A DNA stretch of 64,000 nucleotides, taken from the NCBI GenBank assembly GCA_949361645.1, contig OX442417.1, forward strand, positions 8,478,275-8,542,274, in the 5' to 3' direction. This DNA comes from Spongilla lacustris (lineage: Eukaryota; Porifera; Demospongiae; Spongillida; Spongillidae). The notes under the pieces were generated by a model, which ran no database searches, had not been told where the DNA came from, and saw nothing but the letters and a program-made list of their open reading frames with translations. Shown in pieces: positions 35,731 through 47,895 of this stretch; the first letter of the stretch is position 1; each line of letters opens with the position of its first letter. A program made the translations under genes and the position numbers.

Positions 35731-36750
35731 TTGATTTAATTGTGACTCCTTACAACCATTTTGCACATTATTTCTTCGAAGGTGTTGTACATATACAAAA
35801 TCTGGATCATTATCCAATCTTGAAATGATAGGAACGGTTAATACAAGCACCAAAAGATATGCAATGTGATAGCAATGACTTACTGTATAACATCAGATGA
35901 TAGAACATATATGTTATTGGCAGGTGGAGTATTATTAGATGTAATCACCACAGAAGCTTCATGAAGACAAGTACATAACTGAAGTCATGAATGCCATGTT
36001 GGAGGTCTCACTTTTTTTCCTTCTGATAACCATGAATATTATAAATAGCACAACAGCTGTAGCTATAGTGACCACTGCTGCAGCTGGTACAATTATTATT
36101 ATTAAGGCATAAATAAGAACACCATACTACCAAAGTTAACGAACCATTAGTAGGTATTGTAATAGTAGTAATGATACCACCAGCAGCATTATTTTCTGCT
36201 GTTGGGGCACTTAGACTTGGAGTAGTTGCATGCATCACCTATAGATGTACATCAGTATTAGACATAATGGATATGTACACATGCAATTTTGTAAAGGACA
36301 CATATTTACATGTATGTGTACTGTACAATGTACATGGATGCATAAACCATATATTTGTATATACACATACTGTACCATGCTGCTAATTAATGTATAAAAA
36401 AGATTCATCTTAATTCATCTAACTGGTCAGTGTCTTCTATGAATGTACATAAGTACATGTAGTTGCATTTCCATCTCCAGCTCCATTGACAGCAAAGAAT
36501 GTAAACTGAATTGTACTATCATAGTCCAAGATGGTTGTATTTGCTCTCCAGTATTTATTATAAATGATGGGTCATTTATATCAAGTGATGAATTACAAGG
36601 CATATCAGGCTTGCATACTGCTGGATTACTGATGGTCTTTGGAATGTTGGTGACATTGTTATCAAGTATGTAATGGGATATGGTGGGAGGAGTCGAAACG
36701 TCAAAAGAAAATTGAGCAAACCAAGGGACCGGAGAGGACTCATCGAAGTT
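35731..36750 (-). pseudogene. Inverted, decayed copy of the 3' half of receptor gene A (A')
   Basis: On the minus strand the order is that of gene A: FN3 exon (about 36750-36425), stalk (about 36245-36130), transmembrane (about 36100-36010), cytoplasmic 35956-35884 (73 nt, as in A) and cytoplasmic 35818-35731 (88 nt, as in A). Lesions: one A lost near 36552 shifts the FN3 frame; a TAG replaces AAG near the FN3 end; the FN3 donor is changed; the stalk exon has a 4-bp insertion; and the acceptor before the membrane exon is deleted. The cytoplasmic exons remain open ('DPDFVYVQHLRRNN') and read through the position of gene A's stop. No Ig or leader exon was found upstream. Confidence 0.75.
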
Positions 36751-36759
36751 TTTGTACTT

Positions 36760-37270
36760 GTGTGGGTCGCTCGCTATATACCGTATTGGTAAGTAAGATA
36801 ACTATTGTATATATATATATATATTGACCGTTGTATTTCGTACTTTGTAGCGTGCGTGGAAAACTGCGCTATAGAGCGTATGCCCGATATATAGAAGAGA
36901 ATGCACAGGTAAGACAAAAGTTTGGATCCTTTATATCGTTAACAGGCTGTTTCATTGATCTTTGCAGGACAAAATCGTAAGTCATTGATCAAACTATTTC
37001 CCACATGCTGCATGCAGAAGGTTTAAAAAGTAAGTTGCTTACAGAGTGACAACCTGCCCCATGCAGCAGCATGCACAATCCGCTCTCAGCAAATTAAAGA
37101 GGTCAGGCAAAACAGCAAATTAACATGATATGGCAAGATTTAGTTGTAGGCAGCTACGTTAATATCTAGCTTTTCTCTCATTTAGCATCTCTGGCCGAGG
37201 AGCATAAACAAGAGGCGAAGGCAAACATGCTGGAAGCGAGTTGCCACGCGGGCACAAAGAGGAGCACAGA
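36760..37270. other. No gene recognised
   Basis: Includes a TA microsatellite at 36813-36826 and ordinary AT-rich DNA; a G run starts at about 37282. Confidence 0.4.
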
Positions 37271-37796
37271 AAGAAAAAAAAGGGGGGGGGGGGGGGGGGG
37301 AAATAGAAGACACATTTGCCAATGCTCAGCCACTTCGACTGAGCTGGAAAAGACCGAGAGCTTACATCTGTTATACCTGATTTCATCTGTACTGTATTCA
37401 TTTTGATATCACACAAGATAACTTGCAATGTTACTATAAATGGTTATGGGACAATATGCGGTGATAAACGGAAGGCATGCATTAAAAACTGTGCTCAAGC
37501 ATTACGGAGTTATACTGGTTGATTAAAGGCTCTACCAACAAAAAAAAAAAAGGCTTGTTTTACACCCGTTACATGTATTATTGTATATGCGCTTTTACTC
37601 ATGTTATTCTCGCGGTTGTATGAATGTGCTATCCACCGGCCAAAATTACACCCGAGAGGAAGTCAGCTTCCTTCCACAGGTTATCCACCGGTGTAAGCAG
37701 CATGTTAAGATTCACGTAAAACACGTGTATAAATTAAAAGCAATATACATGCATCATACATAGCTGGAAAACGTCTTTTTGGCACTGTGAGAAGAA

Positions 37797-39170
37797 ATGT
37801 TTCTTTTAGAGTTAAAATGTAATGTGCATCTACTGGATGGTACATCAAATAAGATTAGAAGTACATTAAAAGTATATGACAATGACAATGCGATACAAAG
37901 TCGCACATTTGGCAGTGATTGCGTGGCAAATGTTATATATGGACTAACCAAAATGTGGTTTAAACAGGGCACAGGAGACTCAAGTGGCTTTAAAAGCACT
38001 TTTGGTGTTGTGAAAATATACTAAGTCAGGGACTGTTATTCAATATGTAGGAAATCGATTCAAAGTTTTATTTAATTTGGCTGGTAAAAATTTTTTAACA
38101 TAAAAGAGAGATTATTGCATTATCTGCAAAATATATGTTTACTGCAAAAACAGTTTGAAGTCTAGCTTAATTAATGATTTACAGAATAAATCGATAATGC
38201 TTCAGCTAAGAGTACTAGGATTGATTGGAAAATTCATCACTGGGCCTTGGATGAAGATATTTTACATTAATAGTAAATGTAAGGCTAACCTTGAAATGGT
38301 TCCCATGATTAAGATGTGCACAATAACATTGCGGGACCTGACACTGAAGCCAACTTTCTTTCTAACTGCAACATCCAATGTCTTTGGAGAGAAGCTAAGT
38401 GAAGAGGATGAGGCTCTATTGTGTTTGCAAGCACAATTATCAAGTGATGAGGAATCCCAATTTCATGATGTTATGAGCGTGGCTGTAAGAAGCACTCTAG
38501 AAGTTCTTGAGCATCACCTGTGGAGCCATACTTGCATGGTTCTCTCAATAACCCATCAAAAGATGTGCCAGTAAGAAGTCAAGCCGCTCCAGTGCATAAT
38601 ATGCTATCTGAACAGCCCCTCGTCTTGTCGATTACCATGTTTGGCATGCACCTAACGTTTATATATATATATAATTATATATATATATATATATAGGCTT
38701 CATTGATGGGAAGATGAAATGTACAAAGAATCAAACACTGATCTGGCTTCAGGGCAAAGCTGATGAAATTCAAGAAAAACTTATGTTATTTAAAGAAAGC
38801 AAGATTTACATGGCAACAAAGAAAAGCCAATGATGAACTGAGAATACAAATTCAACATTATAGACTTCAAGAAGAGCGAGGTAAGCAAGGTAAAGTTTCT
38901 AGAGGCGAAACTGAAAAATAAAGTAAAGTCTATACTTGCTAATGAATGCAAAATAGAAAAAACATTTCCTCAAATCTCAACAGACAAATTGGAATAGTTG
39001 TTAAAAACCCTTCATTGTTACTAGGTAAATACATAGAGCAGGAGTGGAACATGTCACCTGGAATGAACAAAAAATTTAATGGAAAAGTGCTGTTTGTAAT
39101 GAACAGTAAACGAGGTACTAATTTGGGCGATTCATGTAAATGCAGTTACCACTCCGGTCAACTTGTTTAA
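37797..39170 (+). pseudogene. Remnants of a transposon-associated protein gene
   Basis: Three plus-strand pieces in order: 37797-38024 ('NVHLLDGTSNKIRSTLKVYD'), about 38170-38574 ('LRVLGLIGKFITGPWMKIFY', 'NVFGEKLSEEDEALLCL'), and 38700-39170, which includes 'ARFTWQQRKANDELRIQI' and 'LLGKYIEQEWNMSPG'. The second and third recall conserved segments of large uncharacterised transposon-linked proteins in sponges and cnidarians; this is memory of pattern and not a search. Frames shift between and within pieces (for instance near 38810), and a TA microsatellite (38660-38696) lies between, so the gene looks dead or has unseen introns. Confidence 0.35.
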
Positions 39171-39549
39171 TGTAGTGTATTGTATTCTAATACAGACACC
39201 AGTGTTGAATGTATGAACATGGTATACGTACATCTAATAATGCCTACGATACACCATGCGCGTGAATAATTAATGTTTAATTGGCTCTGGATTGTACTGT
39301 ACCAATGTGCTTCATGTACAGAGAGAGTCAGTACTACAACCCTTGTACATAAAATTAAAAGGAAGCCACCCCCTTGCCGGCCTACGGGCGTACGGTACCG
39401 TGCCGACTAGCTGCCAAGCCAGCCATCAGCCAGCATGCACAGTTGCAACAACCGTGCTACACCGGTATATACGGCACTGCTCGATTGTGGTAGCTAGATG
39501 CATGCATGGCAATTGAACGAACTTGTTTGCATAGTATTAAAATCAACAT

Positions 39550-39805
39550 GGACGCCCCCAGCTTTTCAGTTTTGGAAGGGGGGGAGGGGGGGGGGGGCGG
39601 GGGCGGATGAAGGCGAGGGGCGCCGGTGGACGGGGCCGCCCCGGGGAGGGAGCGGGAGGGGGGCACCCCTCCCGCTCAGAAAGGGCGTATGGGGGAGCGC
39701 TGTAAGCTCCCCCATCGGGGTCTGGGGCGGAGCCCCAGAAGCCAACGCTTTTTGCGTTGAAAGACTCCGAAAACTACGCAAGAAAAGCGAGGCCTTTGAA
39801 GATTA
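39550..39805. mobile_element. GC-rich element copy
   Basis: Contains a G run at 39590, then GGGGGAGCGCTGTAAGCTCC and GGGGTCTGGGGCGGAGCCCC. The inverse of the latter is found at 51420-51460 and partly at 53640. The AAGCCAACGC-to-GCGTTG hairpin is part of the consensus. No supported protein. Confidence 0.55.
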
Positions 39806-39936
39806 AAGCGGTACCGTACAAATTGGGTACAATGTAAGAAAAAGGTTACTACAGCTTTGGTAGCTGGTAGGTGAATCCTGGGAATTTTAATGCTAGCAAA
39901 ATTAATGATTACTATATAACATATGTACCCAATTAC

Positions 39937-39958
39937 CCCCCCCCCCCCCCCCCCCCCC
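39937..39958. repeat. Poly-C tract
   Basis: Run of about 22 C ending CCCCCTCG; homopolymer without other context. Confidence 0.85.
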
Positions 39959-40342
39959 TCGTATTAAACTCGCAGCTTCAACCGACAGCGATTAAAAGCT
40001 CAGCTTCTATACGTTCGACGCGCCGATCTTTTCCAAATGCGTATTCATTCTTATAATTGGCCTCTGGAACCCCCTTCTCCCTTTCCAGCGCGGCACTATT
40101 GTTTCGTGTCTGTGCACTGGTACGCAGGATATCAGGACGGTAGTGGGTCCTATGTAGGATTGGCTTCGTGGGCGTGGCTTTCGATCGAGCGTTTTAAAAC
40201 GGTAACGAAGCGTTGCCTTTACTCGCCAGCTCGCATATAACACAAATATGACAGATATGCATATATAACGTGAGCTTCGCTAAACAGTGCCGTTTACTTG
40301 GAGTGACAAGTCGGTACCAACATTCCGCCATTTAATGTTTGT

Positions 40343-40448
40343 TCTCCTCCTCCTCCTCCTCCTCCTCCTCCTCCTCCTCCTCCTCCTCCTCCTCCTCCTC
40401 CTCCTCCTCCTCCTCCTCCTCCTCCTCCTCTTCCTCCTCCTCCTCCTT
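40343..40448. repeat. CTC/GAG trinucleotide microsatellite
   Basis: About 35 CTC/TCC triplets in a row with a single TTC interruption. Long Leu or Arg frames across it are artefacts. Confidence 0.97.
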
Positions 40449-40954
40449 CCGTTCATCACGTATAACTCGCGACAGGAGCGTCGTAAGAAGACGAGATTAG
40501 CTTCAAAAATTAGCATTTTATTTTCAAACTTGCCCTTTCATACAAATAATACCTACAGTTGTTAGCTGGTGATGAAATGCCGTGAAATGACCCAAGCAGG
40601 TGCAATTTATTATCGATGAAAATTGTTGGTTGCCTAGCAGTATGCAATATGACGCCAACGCGTCGTAATTTACTGTTGCCAGGCTACGCAAAATTGTAAG
40701 CAGCTGCAGCACGTTTACAGCAGGCGGTTCTAATTCAGCAAAGGTGACCAAGCCAAACAAAACGGCTCGCTAACAAAGAGAACACTGAGTTTAAGATATC
40801 CGAAAAACAAAGGTAGGCCTATCAATAAAATTAAAAAGAGGCCTATATACTCAGATTAACTGATACTAATAAGAGGAATCTAAGCATTGCAACGAATACA
40901 CTAAGCCATATATAATATTGACTGAACACTCCTGGCAGAGATAAAAAATTAGGG

Positions 40955-41241
40955 GAACAAGTAAATCAAAAACTTCTCTATCGAGAAAGTTAGGATTGGT
41001 GGTGCAAAAAGCAAAGAAACAAGGTACAGTATGTTAAAGTGAGGTTTGGTAGTATTCTACAACTATAACAGTCCTACATTTGCAAATAGGCTTCTTTATT
41101 TGCAAATTCAGGACTGTGAGTTGTAGTATACTACCAAACCTCACTTTAACATACTGTACCTTGTTTCCTTGCTTTTTGCACCACCAATCCTACATACCAC
41201 CAATCACTTTCTCGATAGAGAAGTTTTTGATTTACTTGTTC
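40955..41241. repeat. Long near-perfect hairpin (arms about 120-130 bp)
   Basis: The left arm 40955-41075 (GAACAAGTAAATCAAAAACT to AACAGTCCT) is inverted in the right arm 41110-41241. A 34-bp loop itself holds a small TTTGCAAAT inverted pair. Matching blocks include GGTACAGTATGTTAAAGTGA and TTTTTGCACCACCAATCC. Differences are a few substitutions and a short insertion in the right arm near 41190. A transcript across it would form a long double strand. Most likely a foldback transposon. Confidence 0.9.
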
Positions 41242-41396
41242 ATAATATTAATGACCACCAATTTTGCTGGTTAATTTACATTAGATCGCGAGATTGCACT
41301 ACAAGACGTAACAATAGTAGCCCGTTGTTGCCTCTACACTTTACACGGCAATTCGCAATTTTCGATGCCATCGTAAGTACGTAGTAATACTATAAG

Positions 41397-41475
41397 TTGA
41401 ACAAGGGGTGGGGTGGGGGGGGGGGGTCCATGGCCCCCCCTGCCCCCACCCCCCCCCCCCCCACCCCCCTGGGGA
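41397..41475. mobile_element. GC-rich element fragment
   Basis: G runs at 41409-41426 and C runs at about 41440-41470, ending next to ACGCCCATGATGG. Belongs by composition to the G-tract family. Confidence 0.4.
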
Positions 41476-41480
41476 CGCCC

Positions 41481-42847
41481 ATGATGGCGGAAACAAACAG
41501 CCGATATAGATTTGAGGAGAAGCATCGAGGAAGCGCCAGATATAACAGTAGAAAGAATAATAATAATATACAGATACTTTTAAAAAATTCAGCGCTCATC
41601 GTAATCGGGGTTCCAGGAATGGCCATGCATCAGGTGAGACGTAGGGTTAAAAGCCACAGGTAGGCACTGCGGAATCCTTGATTTTGGACCGTAAAATCCT
41701 AGACGTCAGAAGAAAATTTTTCTGTTTGCAATTTTAAAAATATTTGTTGACACCATTTGGTAAAAACGATCTGGTAGCTTCATTGTGCTTCGTTGTGGCT
41801 TACTATGCATTAAGAACGACTGCCGAATGCGTGAGCAATAGACCAGACTAGTTTTTAAGTTTTAAAACACGCACCGTATTTATTAAGTGTTGTTCAAATC
41901 GAATATAGTTTTCTGGCCACGATTTTCGACTCCTAAACGCTGCGTCCCCTCCACGGTAGGTATTCTCCCCTCTAGATAATTCATCCTTCTATCTTTCTAC
42001 GAAGTTTCATAAAGATTTGACGAAGCGCAGGGTACCTTCTACGATGCGCCAGTTACTGAACATCTTTGGACCGATACATCAAATGGCACTATACACCAGG
42101 ATCTACAGAAACATCATTTTTTATAACTTAGATCATAACTTTTGGGTTTGGATCACTAAAAATGTCGGAATTCCTATCTGACACTGAATTTTCAGGGTCA
42201 AAACATAAAGGTATCTTCAGGTTAAGGTTTTTGGCTTACAACTCAACAAATAGTTCGACTTAAGAGCTCCTTTTTGTTTTGCCAGATAGCTCATTATAGT
42301 AGCTATATATATGGAATGTTTGAACTCTTAACTCCAATTCGTTGTGAAGTTAGGATTGCTTTTATAAGGTTTTTGATATGAGTGCTGCTTAGCATCATTA
42401 CGGCCGAATTAATTCGACTTAAGAGATGAAAATCATGTCATACTATTCGGAGGTCCCTAAAGTAACCATATAATTTTTAATAATTTATTGGACATTTGTT
42501 AACCATACTAAACATTGCTATAAAGGCAGAAAAGCTTCTAATTTAAGAAATTGTATTTAATGTTAGGATTCTTCAGTAAATGTATTTGATTACGTGACGT
42601 CACTGAGGGTGTGCGTACTACAGATAGCCAGTTATCCGCGTCAAACGCCACGGGTTCTTTTCAGAAATCAGAACCAATGCAGCTTGACATCCCAGAGGGA
42701 CCATTCTGGAACAAGAGCCACGAGCCTAATCCGAAAGCGCGTGATATGACGGGTCTATTAGTGGAAGATCTCAGAGAGGAGGCAAAAGCATGGTGCTTGC
42801 AGAACTCGTTAAACGAATCAGAATTTCAGCTGACGCTTACGACATAG
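41481..42847 (+). CDS. Possible two-exon gene, unknown function
   Basis: ATG at 41481 opens about 60 basic codons ('NSRYRFEEKHRGSARYN', 'SALIVIGVPGMAMHQVR') to a donor AG|GTAGGC at 41659 (phase 2). An acceptor at 42626-42627 (CAGATAG) resumes in the fitting phase and runs to TAG at 42845: 'SASNATGSFQKSEPMQLDIP', 'DLREEAKAWCLQNSLNESEF'. The second exon has convincing protein composition; the join is a hypothesis, and other donors (CAG|GTGAGA at 41633) exist. The intron of about 970 bp shows nothing else. No family recognised. Confidence 0.3.
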
Positions 42848-44673
42848 ATTGTAGCAATATAATATAATTATATACATGCATATATAATCAACAATGTTGA
42901 TGTCAACCGAACAGCTAGCCATAGCTGCACTTGTACTGCAACGAGTACAATAGTCAGCCAGGTGAGGGCCTTTATACATAGTATGCCACCATTAAAATAT
43001 GTTCTACTATGGTTTTCAAGTGTAGCTGTGAATGTTAGAATCTTAGAGTTATACTGAGACATTATAGCCTCATAAGATGACTATACATCTTGCAAAAAAT
43101 ATATATGTATACTATGACAATTCCACAGGAGCAGCAAACCTTCATTTCCAGAGTATTTACTAATTTAACTTCTCTGCAAGGTGCATGTAAATTCACCAAC
43201 GTACTATACGATGGGCAGATAACCCATAAAGCAAGTTACCAAACTAAAAATGAAATATTGAATGATGGATGAATCTGAAGAATAAGGAATTGATGGTCAT
43301 TGACATGCTCATGGACTATTTATTGGTGATTTAGTGTTTGTGGCCAATGAAAATAATATTCTTCTATGCTAAATGATATTGTGCTCAAGTGTATGCATGC
43401 TAGTCAGTTTTTTGTTCACAATTTGAAAATATACATGTAATGAATTTTAGTTAAAACCCTTCTAAAAGTCTTAACAAAGTCAGAACCACTTATATGCAAT
43501 GTTTGGAATTAATATCTTACGGAATGGCAAGGTTATGCTTTATTGTTCTTCAACCGTCACAGTTTTTATTGCGATTACGCATTGACCGCTGTACAAAAAA
43601 AGTTGTCACTTTGGCGCTACATATCTCCGGTGCTAAATATGCTACGGTGACGCATAAAGTACTGTTAAACGCAGCTTTTTTTGCTCTTTCTAACGATAAT
43701 AATATTATAATCTTTTGAGCATTTTAAAAAAAATTCCGCAGTGCCTACCACAGGTACGGGGGCTTAACCCTACGCCACAATACGATACCAGTGCAACTGG
43801 AAGGCTGTAAACGAAATCAATTGGTGTACAACAAGATCGGTAATGAGGCAATTTGAAGTGAATTGGATGGCCATTGCCATAATATTGTGTATGACGTTAC
43901 GAGAAAAACGAGAAACCTTAATTTAATAATTGCTCTTCTGTGCATCCGATACCTCCTTTTCTCGATTGCAAGGATCGATGTAAACAAGTCATCCATCTCT
44001 ATTCCAGGTAATATATATATAATTGTAGCTAATTGCTTTTTCGAAACCTATGAACGCCGGTTACTCGATAGTCGTGCGGTATACCGTGCCATGCCGAGCT
44101 GTGTGCTGCCTTTTCAATGAGGCTCTTACAAATAAATGTTTCCGCAGAGCGTGCAGATTCAAAGTACAAGAAGCAGTAGTATAAATACAATTGCATACAG
44201 GTGTATGGCAAAGCCATACAACTGGCTACAACATCATAACTTTCATAAGTACGGTACATGCATATGCATGCATATTGATCCATTCACAACATGCTAACAC
44301 ATGACGGCTTTTATTTTTATTACAGCAGATTCCATACAAGAATGAGTAGTTCTTCGATTATGCTTTTCCTGGCATGTAAAAACAAAAATTCGAACACCAT
44401 GTCAGCCCGGTAAATGGTTGGACATATGCAGGCTTTGGACTGATGGGGGAACCGTCTGTCCTTCTCTCTTTTACGATCTTCCATACAATGTATCAGAGGA
44501 GCGCGATCAAATCAAGGACATGCTATACACCTCCCAGCCTCTATTGAAGTGACAGTCAGTGAATCTCTGATACCTTTGGTGTAGCATGATTAACAAAAAC
44601 GTTCCAATGTTCCTCTATTGTGGTGTATGTACATGTATGTATATATGTAGTATTAAAATTAAAATTAACTTAT

Positions 44674-44712
<39 letters not shown>

Positions 44713-45535
44713 AACAGGGCACACAACCACATCTCAATCAGTTGTACAGGACATATGGCTATAAAAGTACAAAGACATTTGTACTAGTTGGGCGTAGCCC
44801 GACCTTCGCCCATACGCGAGTGTGTGTGTGTGCCGGTTTGAAGACTCTAAGCCGAAAAAGAAAACGCAAAGAATAGTGTGTGATTTTTGTTTTCCACGTA
44901 TACCTTAGTGTTTTATTTCGCATATGAGAGGACCATTTCGCTACGTAAAAAATCTTCCCTTTTCAAAGCGTTGAGCCCCGCGTACACCCTAAACAGAACC
45001 AAATACAGCCGTCTCTTGAGCTAAACGAGTTTTTTCAGTAGTGATTGTGTCTCTGTTGTTTTATATGTACAATCATGTATCCCCACGATCGAGGATGTAC
45101 ATGTATTGCTGGTAAACATGTGGTGAGTGAAACATTTTTTATACAATATGAATTTACCGTAACTGAAGTACCACGAATAAGCTCCCCCACTATGAAAAAG
45201 GTATTATTATACACTCAGTATATAACATTGTGTACAGGAACGTTATTACATATATGTGCGTATAACGTCCCAATACGCAGGGATTAATGTTATACACTAG
45301 TGTATAACAAGCACTTTTTATATCTTCGTAATCGTTAACACATCCGCGTACTTAGTTAAACATTTCAGGAAAGAACTCTCGGACTGTTAGTTCATTTTTT
45401 TCTTCTTGTTTTGTTGTACATGTGCAAAATGATTAAAATTTAATGGATCGTGAGCGAGGGGTACAAAGTGAATTCAACGGATTGCTAAGCAACCACGTGT
45501 GATTGAACATACGCACCCATGTATACGTGTGTATA
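42848..45535. other. No supported gene; simple repeats
   Basis: Holds a poly-A run of about 34 (44676-44710), and TTGGGCGTAGCCCGACCTTC at about 44789, the hairpin-family arm also found at 22143. Small frames (43494, 43863, 45045) have no support beyond being open. Confidence 0.4.
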
Positions 45536-46046
45536 CAGTAGCGGCTCACTAATAAGACCACCCCGGGACAATCAGATCTCGTGGTATAACTCGCTAATAC
45601 GACCGTTTCGGTCTTACTGCGCGAGTTTTCCGCCTTTCGAATTCGAAATGTGCTTTGATTACTAGTAGAATACCAATTATATTAGCAGTGAATAAACAAA
45701 CGAATCGTAACAAAATAACGGCTGGAAGGATGAACAATGATGCCAAGGATTGTAAAGCAAACCGGCTTAGAGCTGGCTCGTGCGTGCATAGGCATCGCTA
45801 AATCGATCGTCAATTATCCCCGCAATTGAATGCATGATGGTTGTTAGAGCTACGAACTGTATTAGGAATCCACTTCATTGATCGCCTATTCAGAGAAAGA
45901 AAGGTACACAAAAACGCCCCCCAAAATTTTTATACGCACTAGTGTCTAGTAGTCTTATTAGACGGTGCTCGGATTGGCGAAGTGGTCGTATATCGGGCGG
46001 TTAAGTGGTCTTATTACCGGGTGGTCTTATTTGTGAGCCGCTACTG
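45536..46046. mobile_element. Pogo/Tigger-like non-autonomous element
   Basis: The left end CAGTAGCGGCTCACTAATAA is matched inverted at the right end (TTATTTGTGAGCCGCTACTG). TA flanks both sides (45534-45535 and 46047-46048). GACCACC and GGTGGTC continue the inverted ends to about 28 bp. Further inside, CGTATTA/GGTCTTA words repeat as subterminal copies. 511 bp, no transposase. TA duplication and CAGT ends fit the pogo branch of Tc1/mariner (known pattern). Confidence 0.75.
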
Positions 46047-46151
46047 TATTTTTAAGAGGCGTTTATTCAAATATATGTTATAGAATACAGTATCATTGTT
46101 TGTACAGTGAAAAGGTGTTGTTTACCTTCATACCACACACACAAAACTTAC

Positions 46152-47895
46152 AGTGTAGGAGATAAGGTCTAAATTCCCATTTGACACAGGTGGTCCCCAG
46201 GACACGTTAAGAGTGCTCCCATTGTAGGTGGCCAAGTTAACATTAGTGGAAGAAGTGGGCGCTCCTATATGCACAGCAAAACCATTCATGTTCTGATTAA
46301 CGCCCACCCATAGTAACTTTTACCATAGAGCAGTAGATTAACGTTGACATAGCTGGAGCCATTGGAGTTGGTAGCTGTGCATCGATACACACCTGTGTCA
46401 TTGCCAGTGACAGAGGGAAAGTCAATTGTGCTGAGCACATAAGGGCTGGGATAACCTGGGGAGTAGGAAGAGGGGAAAGAGTCAGGACATGAACAGTATG
46501 CAAACATACATGTATATACAATAAGGAATTGAGTGTATACCAATCCCAATCCAGGCACTCATCAGAGACAAGGGTGCTGGCTATGTGGGGGTGCCGACTT
46601 CACTCACTGGTTGTGTTGGTGACGTGTGATGTTGAGAAGACCAGGTTGTTGTTGCTGTTCTCTCTGGTCCAGATTACTGTGGGCTGGGGGGTCCCCCTGG
46701 CAGTGCAGGTGAAGTTGGCATGACCAGATATGTTCACAACTATGCTGATATTGTCCACCTGTACTGAGGGAGCCTCTTTGTGTGTGTGTGTGGGGGGGGG
46801 GGGGGGGGCATACAGAAACAAAGCCCATAGACAATCACACATACACATACACACACACAGACACTGGCACACACAGCAAAGTCAAAAGTGTGAAGGCCTC
46901 CTATTTTTTGGTGTGAAGGTAATACGCCAATATACAAACCAAATCAAGTGTGACCGTCACACCCAAGCGCTGGTGATTTCACCCAAAAAGCAGGTGGAAA
47001 AAAAAAATGATGCAATTGAACCCGTGACCATCTGTACTACAGCCCTGTACAAGTACCAAACTCCACAAGCTATCACAACATGAATGGTCTATACGTCAGT
47101 AACTAAATTACCCATTATCCTACAATGTCATCAATAAATTTAGCGTGAAGGTCACACCAAATAACGGACGAGCTCACTCGATGGTGTAATAATTTTTAAA
47201 ACGTACTACGGGTGATTATAGGTGGTCTTCACACTTTAATTTGTTTTTGCAGTGCAGGTGTAATACGTACCCATAACAAGTACTACATTATGCTCAGATA
47301 ACACATCTCTGCTCACCATACACAATAAGAATAGCTTGAATGGAAACAGATAATGTAATTTCATTGTTGGTAACACAGAGGTAAGTTGTGGCATCAGACA
47401 GCAACAGAGAGCTGAAATAGAGTTTGGTGCTAATCAGCTGCACCCTATTGTCCGGAGTCACTGGTGCTTTGTTTGCATACTGCCATTTGAACTGCACGTA
47501 GTTTGTCACGTTGCATTCAAGAAGCACACTCTGCTGAACAAAATGCCGATACACCAGGCCCGATGGGGTCAGGTACAGAGGTGGGCCCATCCAGACGAGA
47601 TTCACTGAAGTGGAGGCAAGCACATGCCCCGAAATGGTCATAAAGTGGCAGTAATATGTTCCAGTATCTGATGGCATTGGTTTGGAGACCACCAGGCGGT
47701 AGTACATCTGGTTCCCGCTGGCTGGAACATTGGTTATGACTGTGTAGCGTCCATAGCTGATTGTGACGGTACCGACAGTGGGGATGACCCATTGGTAGTA
47801 TTGGTACACAGTAGAGTCGTATGTACATGTTATCTGCATCTGATAGTTAGCTTGAAGGTAAGTTGGGTAATTATTAATAACGATGGGTGGTAGAC
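46152..47895 (-). CDS. Gene E: three Ig domains followed by the start of an FN3 domain (partial)
   Basis: Minus-strand exons: 47895-47317 encodes two Ig domains without an intron ('ITCTYDS', 'YQWVIP', 'DTGTYYC'; then 'LLECNVTNYVQFKWQY', 'SDATTYLC'); 46775-46608 and 46455-46324 together make a third ('NFTCTARGTPQPTVIWTREN', 'NDTGVYRCTATN'); 46264-46152 begins an FN3 domain ('LNVSWGPPVSNGNLDLISY') and ends at GTAAGT in phase 0. Junctions between domains are phase 1, as is the intron splitting Ig3. All Cys pairs and core Trp are present. No leader exon upstream and no FN3 remainder, membrane or tail exon downstream were found; the pogo-like element lies just beyond. Either the gene is truncated or its last exons are not recognisable. 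It is an extracellular adhesion or receptor ectodomain. Confidence 0.72.
46780..46865. repeat. Poly-G and CA repeat in an intron of gene E
   Basis: TG repeat and a run of about 18 G immediately upstream (minus sense) of the Ig3 acceptor, so its pyrimidine tract is a long C run. CA repeats follow to 46865. Confidence 0.8.

Noticed and set aside
40280..40565. Poly-Leu and poly-Arg proteins
   Set aside because: Both are translations of a CTC/GAG microsatellite.
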